From contig JALKBU010001056.1 of NCBI GenBank assembly GCA_023091735.1, forward strand, positions 1 through 17,532: a DNA stretch of 17,532 bases, given 5' to 3'. Under the pieces are notes generated by a model. It did not search any database and had not been told where the DNA came from. It saw nothing but the letters and a program-made list of their open reading frames with translations. This document shows positions 9,633 to 17,406 of the stretch, piece by piece (position 1 is the stretch's first letter; every line of letters starts with the position of its first letter). The position numbers were made by a program, and so were the translations under genes. The DNA comes from Trichomonas tenax. Taxonomy: Eukaryota > Parabasalia > Trichomonadida > Trichomonadidae.

Positions 9633-10610
9633 ATGCTTTCTACGTTCGCTTCTAAAGGTGGATTCAGTGGCATTCGCAACGCCTCTGTCTTCACGAACTT
9701 CGCAGATAATATTGGCCGCAATCTGACCGAAAATCAGGAAGTCGCGACGTGGCTAAGTGGATTATTAAATGATCCTTTGGTGAAACTCACGACAAACATC
9801 TTCGAGGAACTCTCATTCTACGGAAAAACAGCACTCAACGCCGGAACAGCCATAACAAAGCTCGCAATCTCGCCAATTACTTATCCTTTAGCTTTTATCA
9901 TCCAAAAAAAGCCACATGTTTTGACACCGTGCCCGTTTTCGACATCAAAGGTCTCTTTTGAGGTCGAAACTAAGGGTGAATTGGTCCCAAGAAAGCAAAA
10001 TATCATCGAAAAATTCATTTATAAGATGAAAAACGTTAAAAACGCCGCTTCTGTTTCCAAGAACCCACTCGTCAGGGTTCCATTCCAGGCAGCAGCAAAC
10101 GCCAGCCAGATCATTATCAGCAAGTTAACACAGCCATCAACTGAGCAACTCGTCCAAATGTCGATTCAGATGTACTTCCCAGACTTCACCATCGCGGAGT
10201 TCAAGAATTGGATCGAAAAATCGTTCCTTCCTGTTCTTCTCGAAAGATATCTTCGTGGAAACATCAAACAGCTCGAAGAAATTACGACACAGCAGGTTGC
10301 CAAGGAGAGGCAGATGGCTGTCGTCCAGTTCTTGTCAAACAGACTAATCATTCGCACAAAGCTTCTCTCTATCACTGATGTCGATATTATGGGATTCGAT
10401 TTCACGAACAGAATGCCATCAATTCTCGTAAAGTGCTCCGCTGACCACACAAACGAGGTCATTACAATGAATGGCCTCTTAGTTGAAGGTGGTCCACAAG
10501 ATATTTGCCATACAGATTTCTTAGTCGTTCTTACAATCGATTCATCACGCGAAGAACCAAGATGGGTAGCTTCTGAGCTCCGTCCAAGCGGTACAGGAAA
10601 CCGCATTTAA
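9633..10610 (+). CDS. TIM44: Tim44-like protein, hydrogenosomal (mitochondrial-type) import-motor subunit
   Basis: Encodes 325 residues. The N-terminus MLSTFASKGGFSGIRNASVF is Ser/Gly-rich with no acidic residue in the first 20. Arg15 sits two residues before a plausible cleavage site (N16/A17), the arrangement known for hydrogenosomal presequences. The C-terminal part (~175-320) resembles the Tim44 domain: MYFPDFTIAEFKNWIEKS, then VLLERYLRGNIKQLEEIT, then a beta-rich end with VVLTIDSS and EEPRWVASEL. Tim44 links mtHsp70 to the inner-membrane translocon and drives precursor uptake. Residues ~110-165 are basic and helical, fitting the membrane- and Hsp70-binding region. Third codon positions use much more C than the ORFs at the right edge of the window, suggesting a well-expressed resident gene. 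A Tim44-domain relative such as Mba1 or mL45 is the alternative, but length and presequence favour Tim44. Confidence 0.8.
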   Translation: MLSTFASKGGFSGIRNASVFTNFADNIGRNLTENQEVATWLSGLLNDPLVKLTTNIFEELSFYGKTALNAGTAITKLAISPITYPLAFIIQKKPHVLTPCPFSTSKVSFEVETKGELVPRKQNIIEKFIYKMKNVKNAASVSKNPLVRVPFQAAANASQIIISKLTQPSTEQLVQMSIQMYFPDFTIAEFKNWIEKSFLPVLLERYLRGNIKQLEEITTQQVAKERQMAVVQFLSNRLIIRTKLLSITDVDIMGFDFTNRMPSILVKCSADHTNEVITMNGLLVEGGPQDICHTDFLVVLTIDSSREEPRWVASELRPSGTGNRI

Positions 10611-10728
10611 TTTTGCTTATTATTTCACTTTTGCTTTTATTTTTATATATATATTTAATTAGATAAACTGATATTTCTCTTATAAAGACAGAATCAAACA
10701 TAATATTTTTTTTGTTTTTATATTTTCT

Positions 10729-10802
10729 TATTCATAAGCAAAATGGTAAAAAGGATAACATATCGACAAGAATTAATATAATATCTTTATATTCATAAGC
10801 AA
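10729..10802. repeat. Pair of 13-bp direct repeats in the convergent spacer
   Basis: The word TATTCATAAGCAA occurs at 10729-10741 and again at 10790-10802, 61 bp apart, between the convergent Tim44-like and BTB genes. Each copy follows a T-rich run. The spacer (10611-10824) must contain both 3' ends, so the words could belong to 3'-end formation or be a small duplication. No function can be assigned. Confidence 0.5.
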
Positions 10803-10824
10803 TAAATAACTAGGAAACATAAAT

Positions 10825-12108
10825 CTAATCTATTTTAAGCAAATCACCGAAAAATTCGATTGCATCTAACACAAACTTTCCACGGTAGGCATCCTTCTTC
10901 GAGAAATTTTGTATTTGTTCTATCTTAAATTTCGAGTAATATTCTGCTGAGTTATTAATCTTATAAGTATGATATGCTTTTTCGTGGTTGAGTTCAACAG
11001 CATTAAATACTTCGTGTAATTTGACCCAATTCTCAGATTCGTCTGATCCGTAAACAATCCAATGTTTGGGTTGACATGTGTTTGGAGAATTCAAGGAATG
11101 CGATAGTGTGTAATGTGTTAATCTTAATTTCATCTTTGGAATATAAATAAAAACCCAAGCATCTTCTTGGTTGTACTTTCCATTAGTAGCTGCATTTTCC
11201 CACCACTTAGAGTGGTTGTTCGGCTCAAGGAGATGCTGTAGAGCCCACTGTTTCGATCCGCCGCAATCAAGAATAACAAAATTAGAAATCGTATCTTTGT
11301 AGTTGTTTATCAGGAAGTGGAAGATACCGTCAAAGCCGTCTCCGTTGAATGGGAAGTTTTCATTCGAATTTCGCTTAGTTGTGTGAACTGGTTTGACTAA
11401 TCGCTGCGAAACTGCCATCCATAGGGCGCCACTGATAGCGTCAGGATGACAGAGTTTGACAAATTGTTCTAATTGTACTTGTGAAAGTTCTTCGAAATTT
11501 AAATGGCAAAAAAGGGAACAGTAAGATACATTTCTGTCTAAGTTGTGTTCTACTACATTGTATATCCATTTGAATAAGCTATCTTTAATATTCGGTTTTT
11601 GAAACTGGAGCGGTAATATTTCGTCTAATATGTGTACAGGAAGTGTGAGCATAAACGGAGCATCCATAAATCTCTCGAAGTCCATTTTAATCTTTTCTAT
11701 AGGCATTATAAGCAACAAATAAGAAGAATTAAATTCAATCTTTTGCAAAAAGTCGAGGTTAGATTCGATTTTCTGTAAGTGAGAGGCTACCAATTTGGCA
11801 AACTCGTGATTTTCGAAGAATTCGACGTATTTAAGAAATGTTTTGAAATAACTACTTTCTATTTCGATTTCTTGTTGATAAATTAATTTGTAGATTAATT
11901 CAAATGCGTGATTTGGGTCTGTAAACGGAATCTTAATGCGTCTTATACACGGATCACAAACTATTAATCTTCTTATTCGAGGCGAAAAAGCTATAAGTCT
12001 AAAAGTATGAAGTTTATAGGATATATCATCGACCACGATAGTGAAATCCTTAGGAAGGGTATTCAATATATCAATGTTAAAATCAATATCGCTGGTCTTT
12101 AAAGTCAT
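10825..12108 (-). CDS. BTB/BACK protein with C-terminal discoidin (F5/8 type C)-like domain
   Basis: Encodes 427 residues. Residues ~18-115 read as a BTB/POZ fold: PKDFTIVVDDISYKLHTF, then SPRIRRLI, then DPNHAFELIYKLIYQ. Residues ~115-245 look like the helical BACK linker. From ~255 there is GDGFDGIFHFLINN. Then comes a beta domain (~275-425) with WVFIYIPKMKLRLTHYTL, PKHWIVYGSDESENW and a final KFVLDAIEFFG, the pattern of discoidin-like domains in BTBD9-type proteins. Such proteins form large families in trichomonads. BTB proteins often act as adaptors for Cullin-3 ubiquitin ligases, but no partner is visible here. The start is firm because an in-frame TGA lies at 12112-12114. The 5' leader is made entirely of the 15-16 bp repeat array. 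No signal peptide or membrane helix, so it is probably cytosolic. Confidence 0.8.
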   Translation of the reverse strand: MTLKTSDIDFNIDILNTLPKDFTIVVDDISYKLHTFRLIAFSPRIRRLIVCDPCIRRIKIPFTDPNHAFELIYKLIYQQEIEIESSYFKTFLKYVEFFENHEFAKLVASHLQKIESNLDFLQKIEFNSSYLLLIMPIEKIKMDFERFMDAPFMLTLPVHILDEILPLQFQKPNIKDSLFKWIYNVVEHNLDRNVSYCSLFCHLNFEELSQVQLEQFVKLCHPDAISGALWMAVSQRLVKPVHTTKRNSNENFPFNGDGFDGIFHFLINNYKDTISNFVILDCGGSKQWALQHLLEPNNHSKWWENAATNGKYNQEDAWVFIYIPKMKLRLTHYTLSHSLNSPNTCQPKHWIVYGSDESENWVKLHEVFNAVELNHEKAYHTYKINNSAEYYSKFKIEQIQNFSKKDAYRGKFVLDAIEFFGDLLKID

Positions 12109-12109
12109 C

Positions 12110-12247
12110 TGTCACTTTTAAAAATCCTTGTCACGTTTACTCACTGTCACATTTTAACCATATCACTTTTATTAATGTCACTTTTTATGATATCACATTT
12201 TCAAAATCATTTTTATTTACTGTCACATTTTAAGAAGTTACTTTTAT
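12110..12247. repeat. Degenerate 15-16 bp tandem array abutting the BTB gene start
   Basis: Plus-strand units of the form TGTCAC(A)TTTTA begin at about 12110, 12129, 12145, 12160, 12176, 12191, 12206 (weak), 12221 and 12237. That gives nine units with spacings of 19, 16, 15, 16, 15, 15, 15 and 16. Between the conserved TCAC-T4 cores the sequence drifts. On the minus strand the last unit ends one base before the BTB ATG, so the array is that gene's leader and proximal promoter. On the plus strand most cores match the initiator pattern TCA-Py-(T/A), but no gene faces that way. It is either a decayed minisatellite or a set of factor sites kept in helical register. Confidence 0.75.
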
Positions 12248-12329
12248 TAATTAAGGTTAATATTTCATTCATGCTTATTTTCATGATTTAAATTAATTTT
12301 TAGTATTTATTTGTTTAAGTTTCGGTGCA

Positions 12330-13463
12330 TTAGGATCTATATCTGAATGGACTAACAAAGACGCTGAAAAATTTCATAGATCGAGAACGGAGGAATCTGA
12401 GAATCTTATTTTGAGTTTTAGTTCTAATTATCGTGAAAGAGATACTGTTTGACGCTGTGCAGTGATTGAATGAGTCACACGCTTTCAGTTTAAGATTATG
12501 TGAACCGTGTTTTGGCGCATCTTCGATTCTGAGTGTTTCTATAATGTTTATTGAACCTCTTTCTGGAAGTGAAACTTCTTTGAATGAAATTGGCGAATCG
12601 ATATCGAGTATTTACATAAGAATGATTCTCGAGTTACCATCTACATGAGACAGAATTCTTGTTATCTTTAAAGGAAGTGGTTCATTTTCATAAATCCTGT
12701 TTTTATCCAATTCATTGATAGTTAAAACAGGATCATTGAACACAAATGAAAAGCCAAATATCTGTATTGAAGACTTAATTCCATTATTATCTTCTGCCCA
12801 AATCTGGAGTTTATGATTACCTTCAGTAAATATCTGACTGAGGTCGTATGTTTTGTCAAATCTTTTACCTGCACCGATATTTGAAACATAGTTTTGGATT
12901 AAGTTTTGTTTGTCATCAAATTTAATGAAAAGTGATAATGTTCCTGTATCATCGCGGTCGCTAACAGTGCCACTCACTCTAAGGATTTGATCTACAGTCT
13001 TTGTATATACGGCTTTGAATGTGCTGTAGAAATTGACGGTTGGTGCATTGTGTTCGAACATGAACGAGAACGAAGGTTGATATAATGATGTCTTGCCATC
13101 ATTGCCCACAGCCCATATTTTTATAGTGTGTGTTCCACGAGGAAGATCTTGTGGAATTGTGATTGGATACGAGAATGACTTCTCAGATGCATTTGTTATA
13201 GCTATCATTGACTCTGTTATAGCTATCGCTGAGTTTTACTTCAGTTTTAGAGTCAAACTTGTATTTGATGTTGACGACACCAAATGCATCTGGGTTCGAA
13301 ACTCGACCTTTGATCATCATTTGGGAGTCTATTATACATGTGTAAATACGATTGGCAATGTTATCTACAATAAGGATAGGAGAATTGTACTTGAAAAGTG
13401 GTATATGAATGTTTCAGACTTCTTCAAATCATCAACAACAACATATTTTACGTTATAAAAATG
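12330..13463 (-). pseudogene. Broken fragment of an Ig-like-repeat surface protein
   Basis: The minus strand carries at least three copies of an ~85-95 residue beta-sandwich-like module. Matching marks include VDQILRVSGTVSDRD with LFIKFDD versus IDSQMMIKGRVSNPD with IKYKFDS. Others are GNHKLQIWAEDNNG, GTHTIKIWAVGNDG and GSHNLKLKACDSFN. Repeated modules of this kind occur in exported trichomonad surface proteins. The frame is broken three ways. The most 5' part (up to ~13400) and the 3' part (below ~13210) share one frame, but the module between them is in another. A TAA at 12612-12614 interrupts the last module, which then runs on in frame to a stop at 12330-12332. A stop at 13464-13466 and no ATG show the 5' end is lost; no membrane helix remains. 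A 13-bp repeat (13194-13206 and 13215-13227) lies at one frame break. Confidence 0.75.
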
Positions 13464-13619
13464 CTATACAATGGGAATATAATATATTATAATGAGTAAA
13501 GCACATCATGGCAAATCAATGTTTTTGATGCAAGATATATCTAATATTTTAATGAAATATAGACATTGTTCGCTAATTCTTTAATATATCATGCACAACA
13601 GGATTTTGTACATTGTGGT

Positions 13620-13937
13620 TCAATAACTTAGCAAGAAGTTAATCCAGTGAGTTAAAAAACGAGTTTCGCCGACTTTGCGTATCATTTTTAGACAAGCCCG
13701 GAAGTCTTCTTCAATGAGAACTTTCTTAAATATTTAATGAGCTACACGCTCTCTATTATATCTTTTATAAATGGAAAACATTCTTAAAAGTATTTTCTTT
13801 TTTGGATAATGATCATTTTCATTCATTGATTTGTTTGAGAATATTTCATCATTTTTTCCTTGAAAAATATATTTGATACATAATTGCCTTCTTAAATCCG
13901 AAAGGATATTGTTTTGCACGTTTATTTTTTGAATATT
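13620..13937 (-). pseudogene. Decayed ORF remnant, family unknown
   Basis: A minus-strand frame of about 105 codons is open from 13937 to the TGA at 13620-13622 except for a single TAA at 13734-13736. Its composition looks protein-like on both sides of that stop: SDLRRQLCIKYIFQGKND before, and EEDFRACLKMIRKVGE then FLTHWINFLLSY after. There is no ATG at its head and a stop precedes it at 13938-13940. It lies between the Ig-repeat pseudogene and the kinase, and may be part of the same gene graveyard. I do not recognise the family. Chance openness in AT-rich DNA cannot be excluded. Confidence 0.4.
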
Positions 13938-14042
13938 TTAATGTGAGCCAACAGATCGAAAAACAGAGACTGGATTTGCATGTAATATGAACAAAACATT
14001 TTATCGGAACAATTTCGAACAAAATAAATATAAAAGTATAAA

Positions 14043-15116
14043 TTAAAAAATTCTACAAGCATGACAGCCACCTTCAGCGACATCTGGCTGATCTGGTGTT
14101 TCTCTCTTTGTATTGTCTGATTTTGGTGAATTCTGATTTTCTGTGTTTGGAATAATGGAATCTGCCCTTGGCGGAGCCATTGTGAGAGGTATTTCTGATA
14201 TGTGCGCAACTTGCTCTGGTGTAAAACTTTCCCAATCGAATAAAAACGGTGGTGTACATAATCTATCGATTGCTTTCTGAATTAGGAAATATATATGTGA
14301 GTATTGAGGCACTTCCTCGAAATCCAGCGCCCTGAGACGTCGGTATATATCTATAAATTCATCAGGTAAACCGCGGCATAAATCAGCAGCACGCGTTCTA
14401 CGTTTCATCTGTTCAGTTGCTTCTCTATCCTTGCTTCCCGGCCATGGAACGCGTCCCTCAGCAAGCTCTATTACTGAGTAGAACCAGGAAAGCATATCAT
14501 CGCGTCTTGAGAGTTCAAAACTATCATGCGCGTTGATTGATGCGTACCTGCACGTGCCTGTAAAGCCAGCGTCGCGACTAAAAGGTATATGTTCGCCAGT
14601 AGAATGGTTAATGAAAGATTTCGAGAGGCCAAAATCGATCAAGCAAACGGGTCTTTCCCTGTTTGCCCTTATAAGAAAATTGGCCGGCTTAATGTCTCTG
14701 TGAACAAAACCGTGGTGATGAAATTCTTCAATGCATTTTGCCATTTCCAAAGATAATCTCAACATCGAATAGTTTGTGTAATGCCTACCCTCGCATGCGC
14801 GTCTCATATTCGACACAGAGGGTCCGAACAGTTCCATGATGAAATATCTGCATTTATCATTTTGGCCTTTATCTAATAATTTCGGGAAATACGGCGAATC
14901 TTGTAATTTTTCCATAAACGCGATTTCGTCCAATAATCCTTGCTTTTCGGCTTCCAAATACTCGACTTTCATGGCATAAAATTTTGTTTCCGAAGCGGTT
15001 GTGTCTATGACTGTGTAAATGTCACCAAAACCACCGCTGCCGATGTGTTTGACAATGCGGTACTTGTTCACTTCAGTGCCTTCATCAAACTTCGGCCGGG
15101 TCTTGGAGTCAGTCAT
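14043..15116 (-). CDS. CK1 (casein kinase 1)-family Ser/Thr protein kinase with Cys-rich CaaX-like C-terminus
   Basis: Encodes 357 residues. The kinase domain spans ~20-285: Gly loop GSGGFG (26-31), ATP-binding Lys50 in AMKVE, catalytic loop HRDIKPANF (139-147, Asp141), DFG (161-163), and the activation-segment region GTCRYASINAHDSFELSRRDD. That last stretch replaces the usual APE motif with SIN, the signature of the CK1 family. All key catalytic residues are present, so it should be active. CK1 enzymes phosphorylate acidic or primed Ser/Thr sites; substrates here are unknown. The tail (~290-357) is Pro/Ser/Asn-rich and ends GGCHACRIF. This places Cys at -4 and -7 and resembles a prenylation or palmitoylation anchor, so the kinase may be membrane-tethered. 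An in-frame TAA lies at 15120-15122, fixing the start. Trichomonads carry many CK1 kinases, so orthology is uncertain. Confidence 0.9.
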   Translation of the reverse strand: MTDSKTRPKFDEGTEVNKYRIVKHIGSGGFGDIYTVIDTTASETKFYAMKVEYLEAEKQGLLDEIAFMEKLQDSPYFPKLLDKGQNDKCRYFIMELFGPSVSNMRRACEGRHYTNYSMLRLSLEMAKCIEEFHHHGFVHRDIKPANFLIRANRERPVCLIDFGLSKSFINHSTGEHIPFSRDAGFTGTCRYASINAHDSFELSRRDDMLSWFYSVIELAEGRVPWPGSKDREATEQMKRRTRAADLCRGLPDEFIDIYRRLRALDFEEVPQYSHIYFLIQKAIDRLCTPPFLFDWESFTPEQVAHISEIPLTMAPPRADSIIPNTENQNSPKSDNTKRETPDQPDVAEGGCHACRIF

Positions 15117-15349
15117 ATTTTAAAAATTTCTAGGCTTTTTGAGATCTTTACAAAACGTCAATTGCATAAAATATTTTTTCAATGTCCAAGATTTTTTTCA
15201 TTTTTTGGACTTCTTTAGATAATATACATTGTTGCGCTATGAAAAAGCAATAATTCAATTTTTTGATATTGTTGGTTTGTTGACATTTTGACACGTAAAA
15301 TAAGTTGTAAACATATCTTTTCAATGAATGGCTCCATATCTTTATATTT
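15117..15349. promoter_or_regulatory. Kinase upstream region
   Basis: About 230 bp between the kinase ATG and the inverted-repeat element at 15350. No perfect TCA-Py-(T/A) initiator precedes the kinase; the nearest TCA on that strand reads TCAAA about 25 nt before the ATG. The promoter is therefore only bounded, not identified. A 73-codon minus-strand open frame crosses this stretch and the element's left end and looks like chance. Confidence 0.3.
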
Positions 15350-16098
15350 ATGGATGAGCGAATTGGCAAAAATGGGACAATTCGCGAAAAATCACAGACC
15401 TAATTCGCGTTGAAAAATAACATTGTTGTGCCAATTTTTTTAGGCATTATATTTGTATCCTAAAATATCACCACAGAGATATACAATTAACATTTGTGAT
15501 TATAATTTCACAACATTAAAGATAAAATCAAAAGTTTTGATTTTATTTAAAATTAATCTTGGTTTTTTGAACCTAAAAACGACTGATTTTTAATGCACAA
15601 TAGTATGCAGTGTCTATCTTAAGTAATTCATAATAAATTGAGTTTTTCTCAAGAGCTTCTCGATAAATCTATGCTTTTTTTTGGTTATTTATCGTCTAAA
15701 TGAAATGCGCAATATGAAATTCATATAGCGCTTTAGCGAACCCGTAGCGCAATTCAATTTTGAATAGTTTACGCGAATTCACATGAGCTAAAAACCTTAT
15801 TAGCTAATTTGGTCACTTTTCCTCTAATTACACAGGGGTTATATTAATTATCGAGGGAAAATATGAGATAATATGGGGTGAGAAATTGTTAAAAAGGGTA
15901 TTCTAAGAGTTTCAATAAAAGGGGGAATTGAAAATAATAAGGGGATATTTATTATAGGGGTTCGATAAAATAATGAGGTAGATTTTTATAATTTCCGGGT
16001 CAAACTGCATTATAAAGGGTCCTTGGGTTGCTCCTTCCGCGATCCTTAAAAATATTGAGTTTGCGCGCAGCTAAAAAGTGCCTAATTCGCACATCCAT
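15350..16098. mobile_element. Candidate non-autonomous DNA element (MITE-like) with ~20-bp terminal inverted repeats
   Basis: The left end, 15350-15368, reads ATGGATGAGCGAATTGGCA. The reverse complement of 16079-16098 reads ATGGATGTGCGAATTAGGCA. The ends match at 18 positions with one mismatch and one single-base gap. The interior holds no ORF of note, contains more copies of the GCGAATT core (15379-15386, 15402-15409 and 15772-15779), and carries a G-run array near its right end. Short size, terminal inverted repeats and lack of coding fit a non-autonomous transposon. No clean target-site duplication is visible: the flanking 9-mers TTTATATTT and ATCATATTA agree at only six positions, so the superfamily cannot be named. 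A chance inverted repeat is possible but unlikely at this length. Confidence 0.55.
15835..16019 (+). repeat. Array of G-runs at ~20-bp period
   Basis: Runs of two to five G on the plus strand begin at 15835, 15855, 15875, 15896, 15921, 15941, 15957, 15977, 15997 and 16017. The spacings are 20, 20, 21, 25, 20, 16, 20, 20 and 20. The bases between are AT-rich and poorly conserved. A degenerate 20-bp tandem repeat of the type GGGG-W16 explains it best. The loops are too long for an ordinary G-quadruplex. All runs are on one strand, giving strong local G skew inside the candidate element. Confidence 0.7.
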
Positions 16099-16879
16099 AT
16101 CATATTATGTCTATATATGGTATATATTTGATATGAGAGACAAATATCATCGATTTGTTTTCGATTGTGGAGAAAAAAAAGATGAAAATAATTTGACACG
16201 TAACCAAAATTGTAATCACTTTTTGCAAAAAAATTCTAATTTTTAAGAGGTAGATCGTCAAATTTTTTTTCACGATCAGCAAAAACGATCCACATTCTTG
16301 TGTAGAGAACGTTCTAAGTTCTGGGCCCAAGATATGTTAAAGACTACCATATGCTTAACATTTCATTGTTAAGGGAAATAATCTTATTTAAATTTCTTAT
16401 GAATATATTCTCGATTAAATATTAATCTCAAATCCAGTCATTTCAACATATCACAAATCACAATCTACGTCATGAATGATCTGAATCCACACAAAAAATT
16501 ATATCACAGAAATTACATATTTTATCTTTTTTAAAAAACAAGAGAATCTTCTAAAACACCTACAATTCTGCAAATCTAGCCTAGCATATGTATTTTACGC
16601 TGTTTTGAGTTGATTTTGGTCCTCCAATTTTGAGTTTCTTATATAACGAATCTCATTTGCTAAAATGTATTCGATAAAAATCATGTTCTTATGCTTTGCA
16701 TTACAGAGAGAACAAAAATTCATGAGTTTAATTGAATAAAAAGTTTATAAATTTTGAAACAATGTATATTCGAATGAAAGTAGTAATAAACACGACAACT
16801 TCTAAATATTCAACCTTATAGCAGTCATTAGACAATATTTATGGAATCACATTCGGAATATTTTTAGTTGTTAGTTAGT
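16099..16879. other. Spacer with a small stem-loop; no gene seen
   Basis: AT-rich DNA between the inverted-repeat element and the right-edge element. At 16354-16373 CTTAACA and TGTTAAG form a 7-bp stem with a 6-base loop. ATGTTAA at 16334-16340 could pair alternatively with TTAACAT at 16355-16361. Open frames on both strands near 16028-16330 have low-complexity products and no family marks. No promoter or RNA gene was recognised. Confidence 0.4.
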
Positions 16880-16948
16880 AGTATAAGTTTGGGGGGTGTA
16901 TGCCAATTTTTGTAACTATATATAGTGGGGACAATAACTAATATATAT

Positions 16949-16972
16949 AGTGGGAAAAACTAAGTTAATTTT
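16949..16972 (+). promoter_or_regulatory. Gene-start box, copy 1
   Basis: The box begins AGTGGGAAAAACTAAG and continues TTAATTTT. It ends 39 nt before the ATG at 17012 and is followed by a T-rich, A-rich tract. A near-identical box precedes the next ORF, differing by one extra G. Shared position and sequence suggest a promoter or leader element of the compact element. Confidence 0.6.
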
Positions 16973-17011
16973 AAATTTTATTTATTTTTATTCTTACATA
17001 AACAGCGAACA

Positions 17012-17386
17012 ATGTCGAATATAAAATGTGACAAAATAGATGAAAGAGTGATTGATGATGGAGTTCCTGTTTATATTTTAAGATTTAAAGGTAAACAATA
17101 TTATAGAATGATAAATCCTGAGTACATAAAGCATATATTTCTTAAAGAAGACTGTGAGGTATTAAATGCTGATGAATATGAAAACTCTAAATCAATAATT
17201 TGTTATAAATATATGGGTAATGACAAAAGATGTAAAATGAAGGATAAAATTTATACAGTAAGATATAACGAATGGAAAAATGATAAAATAAGAAAGCATT
17301 TTGGAGATTTCGGAAATAAAACATCATTTTTTAAATCAAGTATTTATGAAACTGTTCGCATGAATAGGTTAATATATGAGTCATAA
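17012..17386 (+). CDS. Hypothetical 124-residue Lys/Tyr-rich protein of the right-edge element
   Basis: Encodes 124 residues, highly charged and rich in Lys, Tyr, Ile and Asn, with no signal peptide, membrane helix or recognised motif. Notable stretches are VPVYILRFKGKQYYRMI (residues 18-34) and DKIYTVRYNEWKNDKIRKHF. Codons favour A or T at the third position, unlike resident genes upstream. The gene-start box lies 39 nt before the ATG, and the second copy begins only 21 nt after the stop, so the genes are tightly packed as in viral or Maverick genomes. The small basic-acidic composition would fit a DNA- or virion-associated protein, but no function is claimed. The open frame, box and spacing make it likely to be a real gene. 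Confidence 0.6.
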   Translation: MSNIKCDKIDERVIDDGVPVYILRFKGKQYYRMINPEYIKHIFLKEDCEVLNADEYENSKSIICYKYMGNDKRCKMKDKIYTVRYNEWKNDKIRKHFGDFGNKTSFFKSSIYETVRMNRLIYES

Positions 17387-17406
17387 ATGAATTATTTTTG
17401 GAGATT

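Noticed and set aside
10166..10606. 146-codon minus-strand ORF
   Set aside because: Opposite the Tim44-like coding sequence, which has domain and presequence support.
12110..12247. CRISPR-like array
   Set aside because: Units are 15-16 bp and drift along their length, with no separate repeat and spacer parts; the host is a eukaryote.
13093..13458. 121-codon plus-strand ORF
   Set aside because: Opposite the Ig-like-repeat pseudogene; its translation shows no module marks, whereas the minus strand does.
13922..14209. 95-codon minus-strand ORF
   Set aside because: Overlaps the kinase C-terminus in another frame and is otherwise in AT-rich spacer.
15148..15369. 73-codon minus-strand ORF upstream of the kinase
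   Set aside because: Product is low in information, it overlaps the left inverted repeat, and an in-frame stop separates any upstream extension from the kinase.
15835..16019. G-quadruplex or telomere-like repeat
   Set aside because: Distances between G-runs (about 12-22 bases) are too long for a standard quadruplex and the units between runs are not conserved as in telomeres.
16028..16330. Overlapping 72- and 76-codon ORFs on opposite strands
   Set aside because: Both read AT-rich spacer, one crosses the element's right inverted repeat, and neither has recognisable motifs.
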